Positions 48,179-61,356 of a stretch of DNA of 64,000 nucleotides are shown piece by piece. Made by a program: the position numbers and the translations under genes. Position 1 is the stretch's first letter, and each line of letters opens with the position of its first letter. Under the pieces are notes generated by a model. It was not told where the DNA came from, ran no database searches, and worked only from the letters and a program-made list of their open reading frames with translations. The DNA is from Antedon bifida (lineage: Eukaryota; Echinodermata; Crinoidea; Comatulida; Antedonidae). The stretch spans positions 19,077,820 to 19,141,819 of the forward strand of contig OY727096.1 of NCBI GenBank assembly GCA_963402885.1, given 5' to 3'.

Positions 48179-51100
48179 ATGAAGGCTGTTACGCTATTAA
48201 TTTTTGCTTTTGCAAGCATTGCATTATCAGAAGATGTTCCTAAAGAAGAAGGAGTGCTTGTTCTTGGAGATTCAAACTTCCAAGAAGTAATTGATTCAAC
48301 CGAATTTATCTTAGTCGAATTCTGTAAGTAGCCTCGGGCCTCGCTCGAGCGATTTCATTTTTCAAAAAGTCGCTTGTTGATACTGGGCCTAGGCCTAGTA
48401 GTAGAGTAGAAATAAGGTTTCACCTCAAAAAAATTGCAACAAAAGGTTTTTCAACGGATTTTGGTAGTATTGGGTGTACTAAATAACAGGAAAAAAGTCT
48501 CAAGAATTTCGACCACCGGAAAGTGTTTTTTTTCAAGATGGCCGCCAAAATAGATAAAAAGTGAAAATGGCCATACTTCCTAAACTACTTGGTCTATTGA
48601 TATGATTTTGGTACCAAAATACTCAGAACATACATATTTATATTTGCCCTAATAGAAAATTTTGGCCAAAAATGACCGGAAATGCCATTTCTTGCATGTT
48701 TGACCTTTGACCTTGATATGTTGTATCTTGGTAACAACTGACCGTAGGAAAACAAATTATGGCTCAAATTGTTCAGAATGTACATATTTACATTTATTAT
48801 AATGAGACATTTTGTCAAAAAATGGTTGGAAGTAAAGGTTATTGACCTTTAACTTTTATCTATGTAGAATTTCCATATCTCGGCAACTATGTGTGGTAGA
48901 GATTTAAAATTGGGCTCTAAATACTGAGAATATACTTATTTATATTTACTCTACTGAAGCAGTTTGACAAAAAATGACCAGAAACGCCATTTTTGACCAT
49001 TGGCCTTGATATGCTATATTTCGATAATGACTGACTCAATTTGTTCAGAATATAATTATTTTTGTTTCGTATAATGGTCTAATCTACCCATGAAATGGAG
49101 AGCTTTCCTGGGAATCAAGTAACTGTAATATTTATAAAGACTTTTAGAATATGAGTTCAAGTTCAAATTGTTCAGAACATAATGTATACATTCTTAATAA
49201 TAATAGTGAATAAAGACCCGAAAAGTAAACAAAAACAAATATAATATTAATAATAATTTTAAATTTCTAATTACAGTATAGCAGCAGTTGATTGGATATT
49301 GTGCATGTATTTAGTACGCCATCCTAAACAACTGTTTCAACTTCGTCTTCATCATCGTCATCAATTTCTCTATCTACATTGTCACATTTTTCTAGTTGAC
49401 ACACTCCACAAACTGAAGTGCATGCCAATCCATAGCGTCTACAACTGCAACGTACAGTTTTACATCCAGTAGTACAGTTACAATGGATGATTTTCAAAAG
49501 TTCTTCTGGAGCAGCAGTTTCCATCGTCAATATTGGCACAAATGTTTTATTACAAACTTTTCATCCCCACTTGGTAGCATCCATGGTATTATCTTTCTTT
49601 ATCCATTGCATGATTTGATAGTATACTCTAAGACTGTGACATTTTGTAGCAGATGAGGTTGGTGGTAGTTGTTTAGGTTTGATAAATGATTTACCCTCAA
49701 CAACTTTCTTATTGAACAGCTTGCATCTGTAGCTATTCAGGCAATCCAGTGACTTGGCTCCAAAAAGAATAGACATGGCCTTTAGTCCAAACTCCTCGAT
49801 AGTTTGAAGTTTCTGATGCGGTTGAGTGAAAATATCGGCACACATGTCATATTCTGGGTTACTTTCAATCAATTTATTAAATGCCACTTTCTTGCCGATT
49901 TCAAAAATCCTAGACGTCGAATCACAACCAGTGAATGCATGCACAAAGTGTAATGCATTTCACATTTTATATCCTAAGACAGATTTCAATCTGGTTACAT
50001 TAATCACTCTAGTAGGCCCATCTTTTCCTTTGTCTGATCTGAAGTACACTTCTCGGTTTGTTGTATTTACATGATACAGTAAAGTACCAGTAAGTCAGTG
50101 TCTTCTCCAATCAAAGTTACTGTATTATGTTCAGAGACTTCAACTGTTGCGAGTGCGATGTCAACATCGGCATTGTTGGCTGCATGTCGTACAGGACATT
50201 CTTTTTTCTGTAGCTCATATGAAAGCATGTAGATACATTTTTGTTTGTTCTCATGCCTTGACAGGAACTCTTCTTTCTTTCCATCAAATTCAGTTAGGAC
50301 AAATCTCTCTAGACGATGTAATGAAATTTCCACCCTCACTCTTCGAAGCCAAAGACATCTTTAGGAAGGCAAATAAACCAATACATTGATAGAAAGTAAC
50401 CCAGAATATGACATGTGTGCCGATATTTTCACTCAACCGCATCAGAAACTTCAAACTATCGAGGAGTTTGGACTAAAGGCCATGTCTATTCTTTTTGGAG
50501 CCAAGTCACTGGATTCCCTGAATAGCTACAGATGCAAGCTGTTTAATAAGAAAGTTTTTGAGGGCAAATCATATTATTTTATCAAACCTCACAACTACCA
50601 CCAACCTCATCTGCTACAAAATGTCACAGTCTTAGAGTATACTATCAAATCATGCAATGGATAAAGAAAGCTAATACCATGGATGCTACCAAGTGGGGAT
50701 GGGAAGTTTGTAATAAAACATTTGTGCCAATAATGACGATGGAAACTGCTGCTCCAGAAGAACTTTTGAAAATCATCCATTGTAACTGTACTACTGGATG
50801 TAAAACTGTACGTTGCAGTTGTAGACGCTATGGATTGGCATGCACTTCAGTTTGTGGAGTGTGTCAACTAGAAAAATGTGACAACGTAGATAGAGAGATT
50901 GATGACGATGATAAAGACGAAGTTGAAACAGTTGTTTAGGATGCCGTACTAAATACATGCACAATATCCAATCAACTGCTGCTATACTGTAATTAGAAAT
51001 TTAAAATTATTATTAATATTATATTTGTTTTTGTTTACTTTTCGGGTCTTTATTCACTATTATTATTAAGAATGTATACATTATGTTCTGAACAATTTGA

Positions 51101-54100
51101 ACTTGAACTCATATTCTAAAAGTCTTTATAAATATTACAGTTACTTGATTCCCAGGAAAGCTCTCCATTTCATGGGTAGATTAGACCATTATACGAAACA
51201 AAAAGAATTATATTCTGAACAAATTGAGCCATAAATCGTCAATGGTCAAAAATGGCGTTTCTGGTCATTTTTTGTCAAACTGTTTCATTAGAGTAAATAT
51301 AAATAAGTATATTCTCAGTATTTAGAGCCCAATTTTAAATCTCTACCACACATAGTTGCCGAGATATGGAAATTCTACATAGATAAAAGTTAAAGGTCAA
51401 TAACCTTTACTTCCAACCATTTTTTGAAAAAATGTATCATTACAATAAATGTAAATATGTACATTCTGAACAATTTGAGCCATAATTTGTTTCCCTACGG
51501 TCAGTTGTTACCGAGATACAACATATCAAGGTCAAAGGTCAAACATGCAAGAAATGGCATTTCCGGTCATTTTTGGCCAAAGTGTTCTATTAAGGCAAAT
51601 ATAAATATGTATGTTCTGAGTATTTTGGTACCAAAATCATATCAATAGACCAAGTAGTTTAGGAGGTATGGACATTTAAATTATTAACTATTTTGGCGGC
51701 CATCTTGAAAAAAAAACACTTTCCGGTGGTTGAAATTCTTGAGACTTTTTTTCTGTTATTTAGTACACCAAATACTACCAAAATCCGTTGAAAAACCTTT
51801 TGTTGCAATTTTTTTGAGGTTGGCCCCTTTTTTTAATTAGTTCTACTCTACTATAGCCTATCGCCTAAAGATGCACAAGCCTACGCTTAGAGATTTAATA
51901 TAAATGCTTGATACGCTTAATACATGTGTAGGTAGAGGTTTTCAGCAGCCGCAGAAGATGATTCATTGCTTTGAGCCGCCCTGCGTGTGATCAATCTGGT
52001 GTCATGTCAAAATGTGACAATGAATAATCAATGTGGGGGGTTGATGATGAGGTGTTAAATGAGTGCATATGATTGGTGGTGGTATACTTTTATCATTAAA
52101 ACGTTTAGTACTGTATAATACGAATAAAGATGTGCATTGTAATACAGTTTCTTTTATGAATTGCTCAAAGAACCGACTGAATCATATACCATTGACAATT
52201 GTACTAACATGTACTTGCCTCCAACACAGTTAATATTATTATGCAAGATTTTAATGATTTGCACAATAATTTATTTTTATTTTTGTTGTATTAACTTTTG
52301 ATCAAAGACTTGAAACCAGAATTCTTGGATTGGAAGGAACTATAGAGCTATCCATTTTTAAAAATGTAATAATATGTAGGTTTATAAGATAATTAGAAAC
52401 TGTAAAGAGTCAAAACTTTTAAAGATACACTAACTTTAATTAAACCAAATACAAGAATACACTCGCTTCTAAAATAAAAATGAACGTAAAACAAAAAATA
52501 TAACAATTGTATACATGAATGAACATTCCAGATTGAAATCAATTAGTTACATGTGTCTTTACTACAGTACTAAGAGAGTGGCCTTGTGCTGGACCTAGAT
52601 AGTAGATCAGAAGTTTTGAGAACAGGATATAGCACTTGTTATCATTTACTCCATGTGCTCTATCAACACAGTTGAACGATTCACTATTCTTCATTTCTAA
52701 ATCCAGTTATTGTTCTTTAAATCTTCAAATTATTTCCCGGCAAATTATTGCATTGTTTAGTTAATCAGATGTATCCTTTAGTTGCTATAAATAAGGTGTG
52801 AATCATCTAGTGTTTTGATTATTTGTCACTAGATACATTTTAAAAACATATTGTTGTTGATCAACAGAATTTGGTTCATTCATTTATGCGTGTACAATAC
52901 ATTTATATATATATTCAAGGTTTTATTCAATAAAACGAAAATTTACATTGTAGCCAAAGGCTAAATTGTGTAAAATTTTACAAAATATTGGATAAAGTAC
53001 ATAATATGAAAATGAACAGAATACCTGCAAGGGTAATTTCTTATAAAAGTTGCTATTTTTTAAATATTTGTTTAACCTTATTATATTTGCAGTTTGATAA
53101 TTAACTCCTTGAGATTTAAGGTCAATATGTAAATGACAATGAGTCTAGCCTTACCATATTTATTCGTTCTTGAATAGTAACAGTAACACCTTCCTCTGCT
53201 TGAGTAATAGCACCTTCCTGGAGCACGCAGGGGGAAGGGCCTTTAATTGCCATCCTCAATTGCTAAGCTGTTTACCAGTCCATTGATAACAACAATCAAT
53301 ATTTGCTAACTTCCATATGCTTGTATATACCAGCTGGTTATTATTTATATTGTGTATACTTTCATATTTCAACATTTATAATTTTTAATTAAAATACAAT
53401 TTTTGTTTTTTATAATAAAGTCAGTTTACACATAACAAACATTTTGATTTTTTCTTCTTTCAAACAAAAGATGAACAAGTTGTATTCAACGTCTGCTTAT
53501 TATTATTATTATTATTAATAATTAAGCAATTATTTGTACATTACCACCATGTGGACACGGTCACACTACATTCACACACATTTGAAATTGCCACGTATAA
53601 TAACCTCAGTAATTACTGAAGCGTGAAAATTGCCATCTTGTGAACATAATCTGTATTAATCAGATCTCTATCTTGGCTTTAATTTAATTATTTTTTCTCC
53701 TTGTGGAAATGCACTAGAGTAGTATTGTATGGGAGTGCCCTTGTGGTTTTGATTTGTTTAGTAAGTAGCGCTACATTAGAATAGATAGTAAATCTACAAA
53801 ATGAGTTTAGCCATATGGATTCGTGCAGTTCATTATGCTTTGTGTTTGTGGCTTTTTTTAAATCACTCAATCAATGATTCAGAATAGTATAAATAATAAT
53901 ATATTTTTATTTTGCCAGATGCTCCATGGTGTGGCCACTGCAAAGCATTGGCACCAGAATATGCCAAAGCTGCTGAGGCCCTTGAGAAAGAAGGCTCTGA
54001 AATCAAACTTGGCAAGGTTGATGCTACAGAAAACTCAGATTTGGCTGCCAAGTTTGAGGTCAGAGGTTATCCCACTCTGAAGTTCTTCCGAAACGGAAAA

Positions 54101-57100
54101 GCAACTGAGTATGGAGGTAGATATAATCATCTTTTTAAACTGTAATTTGAAATAAATAAATTAGAATATGTTCACTTCCTGTTTTTGTTGCTATGTTGGA
54201 TCATCTAATTCTAATGAATAAATTAAATGATTACTTGTAATGCAATGATTTATTAAAGGTGGAAGAACAACAAAGGAGATCGTCAACTGGCTTAAAAAGA
54301 AGACTGGACCACCAGCAACAACACTTGAATCTGCTGAAGACGTAGAGAAATTGCGTAAAGACCAAGAAGTAGTTGTCATCGGTCTTTTCAAGGATTTCGA
54401 AAGCGCAGAAGCCAAAGCATTTTTGGAAGCTGCCGGCGGAATGGACGACATCCCATTTGGCATGACCAGTAATGCAGAACTCTTCACCACATATGAGGTT
54501 ACTGGCAACAGTGGCATTGTTCTTCTCAAGAATGTAAGTATGGGAAGCTCTCATAAATATAACCATTATGGCTTATTGTAATCTCACACAATCAAATGTT
54601 TTATTATTACTTATAAGTATAAATGTATATATAGTGTAATATGTTGTGTGAAATAAACTGAACTGAATTTTACACCATATGAAGAAACAATTGCAGCCAA
54701 GCAAGTAAAAACAAAATGTTGATAAATAACTTGCTTATAATTGATTATACAAATCTTATTAATTTTTTTAGTTTGATGATTTGAAAGCAGTATATGATGG
54801 TGAATACAACTCTGAAGCCATCTCTACCTTCGTCACTGAAAACAGTCTTCCACTTGTCATTGAATTCACAGAACAGGTTAGTATTGTAACAAGACTACGG
54901 ATGATAGGGAGCTGCACGTCCATCAGTGGGGTTCCTGCTTTTGTGACAACCGTCCTTCAGGCGACAGTGGGTTTCCTAATTTACGACTCCTGAGCCGGCA
55001 TGCCAAATCATTAAATATAAATAATTGTACAAAAGCAGCATAATTCCAGAGTTATTAATACTAAATTTTTTATATACTTTTATTTACAGTCTGCACAAAA
55101 GATCTTCGGAGGCGCCGTCAAAGTCCACCTCCTTCTCTTTGTCAAGAAAGATGCTGACAATTACCAAGCCACATACGATAACTTCAAAGCAGCTGCCGGT
55201 GACTTCAAAGGAAAAGTAAGACAGGTTATTTGTACTTGAGTTGGTAGGCATTGAGCCTTGTCTCATAATTACAACATACGTCATAATATATTATGAATAT
55301 ACTGTATGAAATCCCAACTTAAAGGACTTTGCCTTTAACACTGTTAAATCCCATTGTATTTATGTTTATATTTTTTAAATGTTTACTTGTTCTGTACTTG
55401 TGTTATCTTAGTAGTGTATCAAACAATACATTTCCAATTTTATTACACTTATGAATATAAAGCTCTGTCTACACTATCAAACTTTGTGACAAAAAATGTG
55501 ATGTGCCCATATATGGACATGATGATGTCATATTACTACTATATTTGGGCATATCACTACAATATTTGGTCACATCACACTTTTTTTGTCAAACTAGTTC
55601 GATAGTGTAGACAGAGCTTTAGACAATAACAGTTTTTTTAATTTGAATAATGAAATGATTCAATGACCATCTTATTTTATTTTTGTATAGGTATTGTTCG
55701 TATTCATCGATGCTGCCGTTGAAACCAACAGCCGTATACTCGAGTACTTTGGCCTGAAAGAAGATGAACTCCCATCAATCCGCCTCATCACACTGGATGG
55801 TGACATGAAAAAATATAAACCAGACTTTGACGATCTTACAACAGATAACGTAAAGGCATTTGTAGCAAGCTACCAATCTGGAGATCTCAAGGTGCGTTCA
55901 CACTGAAATAATGAGTAAATGTTGCATACAAAAAGGCACTATTGACAATTTAGTACTGAAATACTGTAAAATCCTTCCTCTTCTGGGGGACAGATGAAAC
56001 GAGGGGCTATTAATATACAGTATGTTAAAAACCTACAGCCAATCCCCTATTCAGGAGAAACTAATAGAGGTTATACTCTACTAATTATACTAGGTTTATA
56101 TATTATAATAATATTTAAATGATTTTCTTTCTCTTTTTTTTAGCCCCATCTTATGAGCGAAGAAATCCCAGAAGATTGGGATAAGAACCCAGTGAAAGTT
56201 CTTGTAGGAAAGAATTTTGCTGATGTTGCATATGATACAACAAAGAATGTACTTGTAGAATTTTGTAAGTACTGTACATAATTCTTAAGCTCTGTCTACA
56301 CTATGAAACTAGGTCGACAAAAAAAGTGGGATGTGCCCACATGTGGTAGTGATATACCCAAAAATGGTAGTGATATACCCAAATATGGTAGTGATGTGAT
56401 CATGTCCATATGTGGGTGCATGCATTGTTTGGTCACAAAGTGTAGACAGCTTTACATAGTATAAATAGGTTTTTGTGATTAATTTCAAGATTTGTTGTCT
56501 GTTACTAAAGTTTAAATATGAATTTGTCATTTAGATGCACCATGGTGCGGTCACTGCAAAGCACTCGCTCCAATCTATGATGAATTAGCAGAAAAGTTTG
56601 AAAGTAGCGATGATGTTGTAATTGCTAAGATGGATTCAACAACTAACGAGCTTGAAGATGTTCAAATTAGAAGCTTCCCTACACTCAAATATTTCCTTAA
56701 AGAAACTAATGAAGTAAGTGCTAAAATTATAGTAGTACTAAAAGAAACCATCTGAATGTCTCTAATGAGAGATCATCATTAAACATCTACACCATACACA
56801 AAACATGTTTATACTGGCTGACCATGTGTGTGACCAGTCATGGTACAGAATACAAAATGGACTTAAACTCACACACATCACAATTTTAGTCCTACAATAC
56901 TGGACCTACAAGTGGTCTTTAATTAGAAAAAATTACCAAAGTTAGATAATTAGTATTGGCCTAGTGGTAAACATGTGGAATACATTTGCTAATATCTTTA
57001 TATATTTTTGCTAGGTTGTAGATTATAATGGTGAAAGAACTCTAGAAGGTTTAACCAAGTTTATAGAAAGTGGTGGTAAAGATGGATCTGGACCATCAGA

Positions 57101-57913
57101 TGAGGTAAGTCTACAAAACCATTTAAAACCCACTAGCCTAGTGGAAAAGAAAGGGATATCTTAAACCCACTAGCCTAGTGGAAAAGAAAGGGATGTCCTA
57201 AACCCACTAGCCTAGTGGAAAAGAAAGGGATATCTTAAACCCACTAGCCTAGTGGAAAAGAAAGGGATGTCCTAAACCCACTAGCCTAGTGGAAAAGAAA
57301 TGGATATCTTAAACCCACTAGCCTATTGGAAAAGAAATGGATATCTTCAACCCACTAGCCTAGTGGAAAAGAAATGGATATTTTAAACCCACTAGCCTAG
57401 TGGAAAAGAAAGGGATATCTTAAACCCACTAGCATAGTGGAAAAGAAAGTGATATCTTAAACCCACTAGCCTAGTGGAAAAGAAAGTGATATCTTAAACC
57501 CACTAGCCTAGTGGAAAAAAAATGGATGTCTTAAACCCACTAGTGGAAAAGAAAGGGATATCTTAAACCCACTAGTCTAGTGGAAAAGAAAGGAATATAT
57601 TAAAGCCACTAGCCTAGTGGAAAAGAAAATGGACATCTCAAACATGGCTCAACCAACCTAAGAAATAATAACAGTACTACTGTTTATATAGATACATATC
57701 CACTAGGTAATACAAAGGTATTGGAACAAATGATTGATTACCTTGATTACATCTCAAACCAAGAACAAGAGAGGTACACATCTGCTATGTCATAGACAAA
57801 CACATTCTAATATTTGATCCGTTTTGATTTTTCAGGAGATGGAAGATTTAGGTGATGAGGAAGGTGATGAAGGAGAGGAGGAAACAGAAGAAGTGAAGAA
57901 AGATGAACTCTAA
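48179..57913 (+). CDS. P4HB: Protein disulfide isomerase, P4HB/PDIA1
   Basis: Ten exons (48179-48323, 53919-54116, 54259-54533, 54772-54876, 55090-55215, 55691-55891, 56144-56264, 56535-56713, 57015-57104, 57836-57913) join to 505 residues; the human protein has 508. A signal peptide (about 1-17, [17 protein letters not shown]) leads to a thioredoxin domain with CGHC at 53-56, two redox-inactive b domains, a second active domain with CGHC at 395-398, an acidic tail and KDEL at 502-505. It oxidises and shuffles disulfides in the ER lumen and is the beta subunit of prolyl 4-hydroxylase. Each CGHC sits right after an exon start at YAPW, in equal phase. Intron 1 (5.6 kb) holds a large transposon palindrome and intron 9 a minisatellite. 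The promoter has an ERSE-like site. Confidence 0.98.
49324..50339 (-). pseudogene. Transposon-encoded protein remnant with PIN-like and CXC motifs, minus copy
   Basis: Segments in order: 50339-50067 with [12 protein letters not shown] and [14 protein letters not shown], the acidic signature of PIN-like nuclease folds; 49944-49561 starting [18 protein letters not shown]; and 49539-49324 with [18 protein letters not shown] then CGVCQLEKC, a Tesmin/TSO1-type CXC cysteine cluster, before an acidic end. At least one frameshift (near 50070) and two premature stops (near 49946 and 49560) break it. I know such GEDTDLLVL / HAFTGCDTTS proteins as abundant uncharacterised ORFs in invertebrate genomes; calling them transposon-borne here rests on the inverted termini. 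Confidence 0.7.
50386..50939 (+). pseudogene. Same transposon protein remnant, plus copy (C-terminal part only)
   Basis: Mirrors 49324-49873. It begins at [14 protein letters not shown] and ends with the same cysteine cluster and acidic tail. It keeps a Trp codon (ATKWGWEV) where the minus copy has a stop, but carries its own frameshift near 50565-50600. The upstream PIN-like part is absent. Confidence 0.7.
51859..53918. other. Rest of P4HB intron 1
   Basis: AT-rich with no gene seen; a short ATT microsatellite lies near 53500-53520. Several short open frames are without family resemblance. Confidence 0.6.
55459..55621. repeat. Family M1 element in a P4HB intron
   Basis: TAAAGCTCTGTCTACACTAT to GATAGTGTAGACAGAGCTTTA, complete, between exons 5 and 6. 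The body runs in the opposite sense to the 10806 copy. Confidence 0.85.
56284..56453. repeat. Family M1 element in a P4HB intron
   Basis: Begins 20 bases after exon 7. It has three TGGTAGTGATAT units instead of one or two and a shortened right end (GTGTAGACAGCTTTA). Confidence 0.8.
57124..57640 (+). repeat. Minisatellite D, 37-bp unit, in P4HB intron 9
   Basis: About fourteen copies of a unit containing the perfect odd palindrome CCACTAGCCTAGTGG followed by AAAAGAAAGGGATATCTTAA. Starts 20 bases after exon 9. Confidence 0.95.
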
Positions 57914-58183
57914 ACATATTTTATTAAAATTTAATCTTTAAACTCAAAACCAAACAATTGTTGTTTGCCTTTTAAAAAAAACATTAAAATCAACAAATCT
58001 TCTATTGTAACTGAAAATATTTAATTGTGACTTCCTTTTATTATTCAATAGCTTTAGTTTATTTAATCTTCCATGTGAATGTATAGTGATTTGTTTGTAG
58101 AAAGATATGTATTGTTGCATGACTAGCAAGACTATTTGTTGATTGATATTAATTCACTAATCCAATTTATAATTTAAAAACTG

Positions 58184-58240
58184 ATAACCAGGTTATTCCA
58201 CTGATAACCAGGTTACTCCACTGATAACCAGGTTATTCCA
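58184..58240 (+). repeat. Three tandem 20-bp units
   Basis: CTGATAACCAGGTTATTCCA three times with one T/C change. The unit contains the near-palindrome TAACCAGGTTA. Confidence 0.85.
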
Positions 58241-58831
58241 TTTTCAGACAGGTAGAATTTAATTAATTTCACTGATGGTCAATACATTTTAATATAATGC
58301 AAGAAAAGGACCAATATACAATACACATGTTTTAATTACTAATTTATAAGATACAAAGATAAGGTTTGATATTCTGGACAACTGTTATGGACATTTAATG
58401 AGGTTGAACATCAATGGACCACAAATTTATAAAAAAAACATAAGGACCGCTGTCAATAATTGTTTTGAAATAAGAACTAGGTTGTTGAATATAATTAATT
58501 CCATCTTTTAAGAAAACCAAGGTGCAGCTCCGATCACAGACATTATAAACAATGGAAGTGATCGATTTTGAGTGTGCTACTAAAAGGTGTTAATACACCT
58601 GCGATGTTATGAGAAGCAGCTTCGTTGAGTTGCGAGTGATTTAGTGTGTGGACAAATGGCCAATAAAAGATATCATGTCCTAAATAGAGTTGTTTTTGTT
58701 TCTTTGTAAATTCGGCATATATTCAAAACACTCGCCACTTTGAAAAGCAGTTAGGCATGCAGTATTAGCTAAAATTGGGAACAGACGATCAGGTTTAGTG
58801 TTTAATAGACCTAGATCCTTCACAATTAAAC

Positions 58832-59155
58832 CCTAACCTAGCCTAGTGGAAACGAAAGGGATGTCCTAAACCCACTAGCCTAGTGGAAAAGAAAGGGATA
58901 TCCTAAACCCACTAGCCTAGTGGAAAAGAAAGGGATATCCTAAATCCACTAGCCTAGTGGAAAAGAAAGGGATTTCCTAAACCCACTAGCCTAGTGGAAA
59001 CGAAAGGGATGTCCTAAACCCACTAGCCTAGTGGAAAAGAAAGGGATGTCCTAAACCCACTAGTCTAGTAGTGGAAAAGAAAGGGATGTCCTAAACCCAC
59101 TAGTCTAGTAGTGGAAAAGAAATGGATATCTTAAACCCACTAGCTTAGTTGGAAA
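58832..59155 (+). repeat. Minisatellite D, second array
   Basis: About nine copies of the same 37-bp unit, some with GGATGTCCTAA, 0.9 kb past the P4HB stop codon. The unrelated sequence between the arrays includes the last P4HB exon. Confidence 0.9.
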
Positions 59156-60856
59156 ATTGATACGATTATGAAGGAGATTATTTATGGGTTTGATATTGGC
59201 CTAAGGTGTCATACACGTAATTCAAGATAGACAGTATGCCAGTAGCATAGGCCTAATGGTTTACATTTTCCTAATATCATCAATGCTCACGAGACCAGCA
59301 CAAATTAATTTGGAAATATTAGAACTAAGTGTTCGACACAGACTTAAACTCACTTGATATACATAACAAGTTCTTATTTTCATTTATTTTTTTGAAAAAG
59401 AAATCACATTTGACCTTTGATATATTTTTTACAATATGTACAATATTAAAATAATTAATACATTTTTATATAATCAATCACTGGGCAGATATAATAAGCC
59501 AGTAAAATGCAAAATAATTATACTTATCACTGACCATTGGCAAAATGTGATACGGCATTATTTTATAGTTTAACATGCAATTTCAGCATTTGTTTGAAAT
59601 GAAATTGGAAGCGATATATTTTTAATATAAACCACAAAAATACTGCATTTCAATAAAATTTAATCCTTTCCGAGACCATGTGATGAGAAGAGATATACTG
59701 ACAGTATTGGAGACCAAACCTACAGTATCAAAAAGGATTTGAGATCCACGTGTCAATTTGAAAGGGAACGCAGAATCCCACAAAAACGAATGAACACAAT
59801 TACTGGATTACTATTACGAACCCGCACATCATATGCAGAATACATTTTTCTCCATTGAATTTAGCTTTGATGGTGGTCCCTGTTTATCTTGTATAAACAA
59901 GGTACTCTACAGTACTACCATATAGCTGGTGAAATTACAAGGCTTATAATAATAATCCACTATTATAATCGAACCATGGCTTTACTGTTACTTTACAGTT
60001 ACTTTACAACTGTAGTCCATACAGCAGCATTTTATAACATTAAGTTACTGCATAGATATGTATTTGAATACACTATTAGGTGTAAAAATGAAACAATATC
60101 TCAATTAAAACACAATGTATTGATCAAATTAGATTAGGTGTGCATCTATAAATTGGCGGGACATATGAACAAGGAGCGAGTCTAGTCTAGTAATCTAATC
60201 TATGGTCGTTTATTTTATGGACATATTTGTATATAAATCCCAGATAACAATTATTATATTATAACATAAAGATTTAATTAACTATCAGAGGATCATAGTG
60301 TGGAACAGCGTTCTAATGTAGTAATAAGTCTCACATATTTTCTCATCTATTTTACATTTATTATATCTAACTAAAATAATTATTATTATTTAATATGGTA
60401 TATCAAAATATATGTGGTCTTATTATCTTTTTTTGACTAATACTACTGTATTTTGAAATTAAATTTCATTCTAAATAACACTGATAAACATACATGAAAA
60501 AGTAAAAACAGCTAAGGACCTTATTTCACTAAAATATAATATTTTTTTTAATGAAACATATAATTTGTTTATTAATAAAATACGGTATTTTAAAATATAC
60601 ATGCGTTTTGATTAGTATGCTATGTTGAAAAAATGTAGTAGTACTTTATATAACATTTAGAATAATATTACTATTTTGTTTTTCATGAATTTGAATTTTA
60701 TTTGTATCTTAAGTATTGAAAATAAAATACTAGATGCAGGAAAAAATGGGTATTCAGGAAAGGAAAAACAGAACATAATTTAAAATCATATTTTAAACTG
60801 TTGCATTAAATTTGTTTGACAAGAAATGGTCTTGAACAACACAAGATAAAGATGAA

Positions 60857-60977
60857 TAAAGCATGTCTACACTATCAAACTAGGTTGACAAAAAAGTGTG
60901 ATATGCCCAAATATGGTAGTGATATGAGCACATCACATTTTTTGTCACATAAAGTTTGATAGTGTAGACAAGGCTTA
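60857..60977. repeat. Family M1 element
   Basis: TAAAGCATGTCTACACTATC to GATAGTGTAGACAAGGCTTA. The shortest complete copy, about 120 bases. Confidence 0.8.
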
Positions 60978-61226
60978 ACAGCGACACTCAAGAAAAATTA
61001 AAAAGAATGCCTTATTAAATTTTCATAAACATATATTATTAGTTCTAGCTCTTCGCTAATGCTAGTGAGTGTGTTATGAAGTGCAATAGGAGGTGTAGAG
61101 TAATAATAATGTCGAAAATATTACATACCTTCTGTCAAAAAAAAAAAGGACAGAGGGAAGTTACTGCTAAACTACGTGTGATTTTGCATCAAAAAAGGCA
61201 CTTATTAAAAAATGTAATATGATTTG

Positions 61227-61356
61227 TTAAGCTCTGTCTACACTTTCAAACTAGTTGTGTGCCCATGGTAGTGATATACCCAAATATGGTAGTGGTATGA
61301 CATCATGTCCATACATTTTTTTTCACATAAAGTTTGATAGTGTAGACAAAGCTTTA
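61227..61356. repeat. Family M1 element
   Basis: TTAAGCTCTGTCTACACT to GATAGTGTAGACAAAGCTTTA, 250 bases from the previous copy and immediately 3' of the WDR45B stop codon. Confidence 0.8.

Larger units (their letters stand above)
48395..51858. mobile_element. Palindromic DNA transposon derivative in P4HB intron 1
   Basis: Two inverted arms of about 1.45 kb (about 48395-49873 and about 50386-51858) flank a spacer of about 510 bases. The outer ends read ACCTCAAAAAAATTGCAACA and its complement. Similarity continues past them to TAGTAGAGTAGAA / TTCTACTCTACTA. The arms carry subterminal repeats of about 165 bp (words such as GTTCAGAATGTACATATTTA and TGACCGGAAATGCCATTT), then the 3' part of a protein gene. 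Only the minus-strand copy continues into the spacer with the upstream part of that gene. Both gene copies are broken. The arms differ by scattered substitutions and small indels, so this is not a simple assembly mirror. Confidence 0.85.

Noticed and set aside
48395-51858. The palindrome as a pure assembly mirror artefact
   Set aside because: The arms differ by substitutions, a nonsense against Trp codon and different frameshifts, so they are two real copies, though long reads should confirm the order.
57124-59155. CRISPR-like regularity of the 37-bp repeats
   Set aside because: Units are contiguous with no spacers and lie in an animal gene, so this is a minisatellite.
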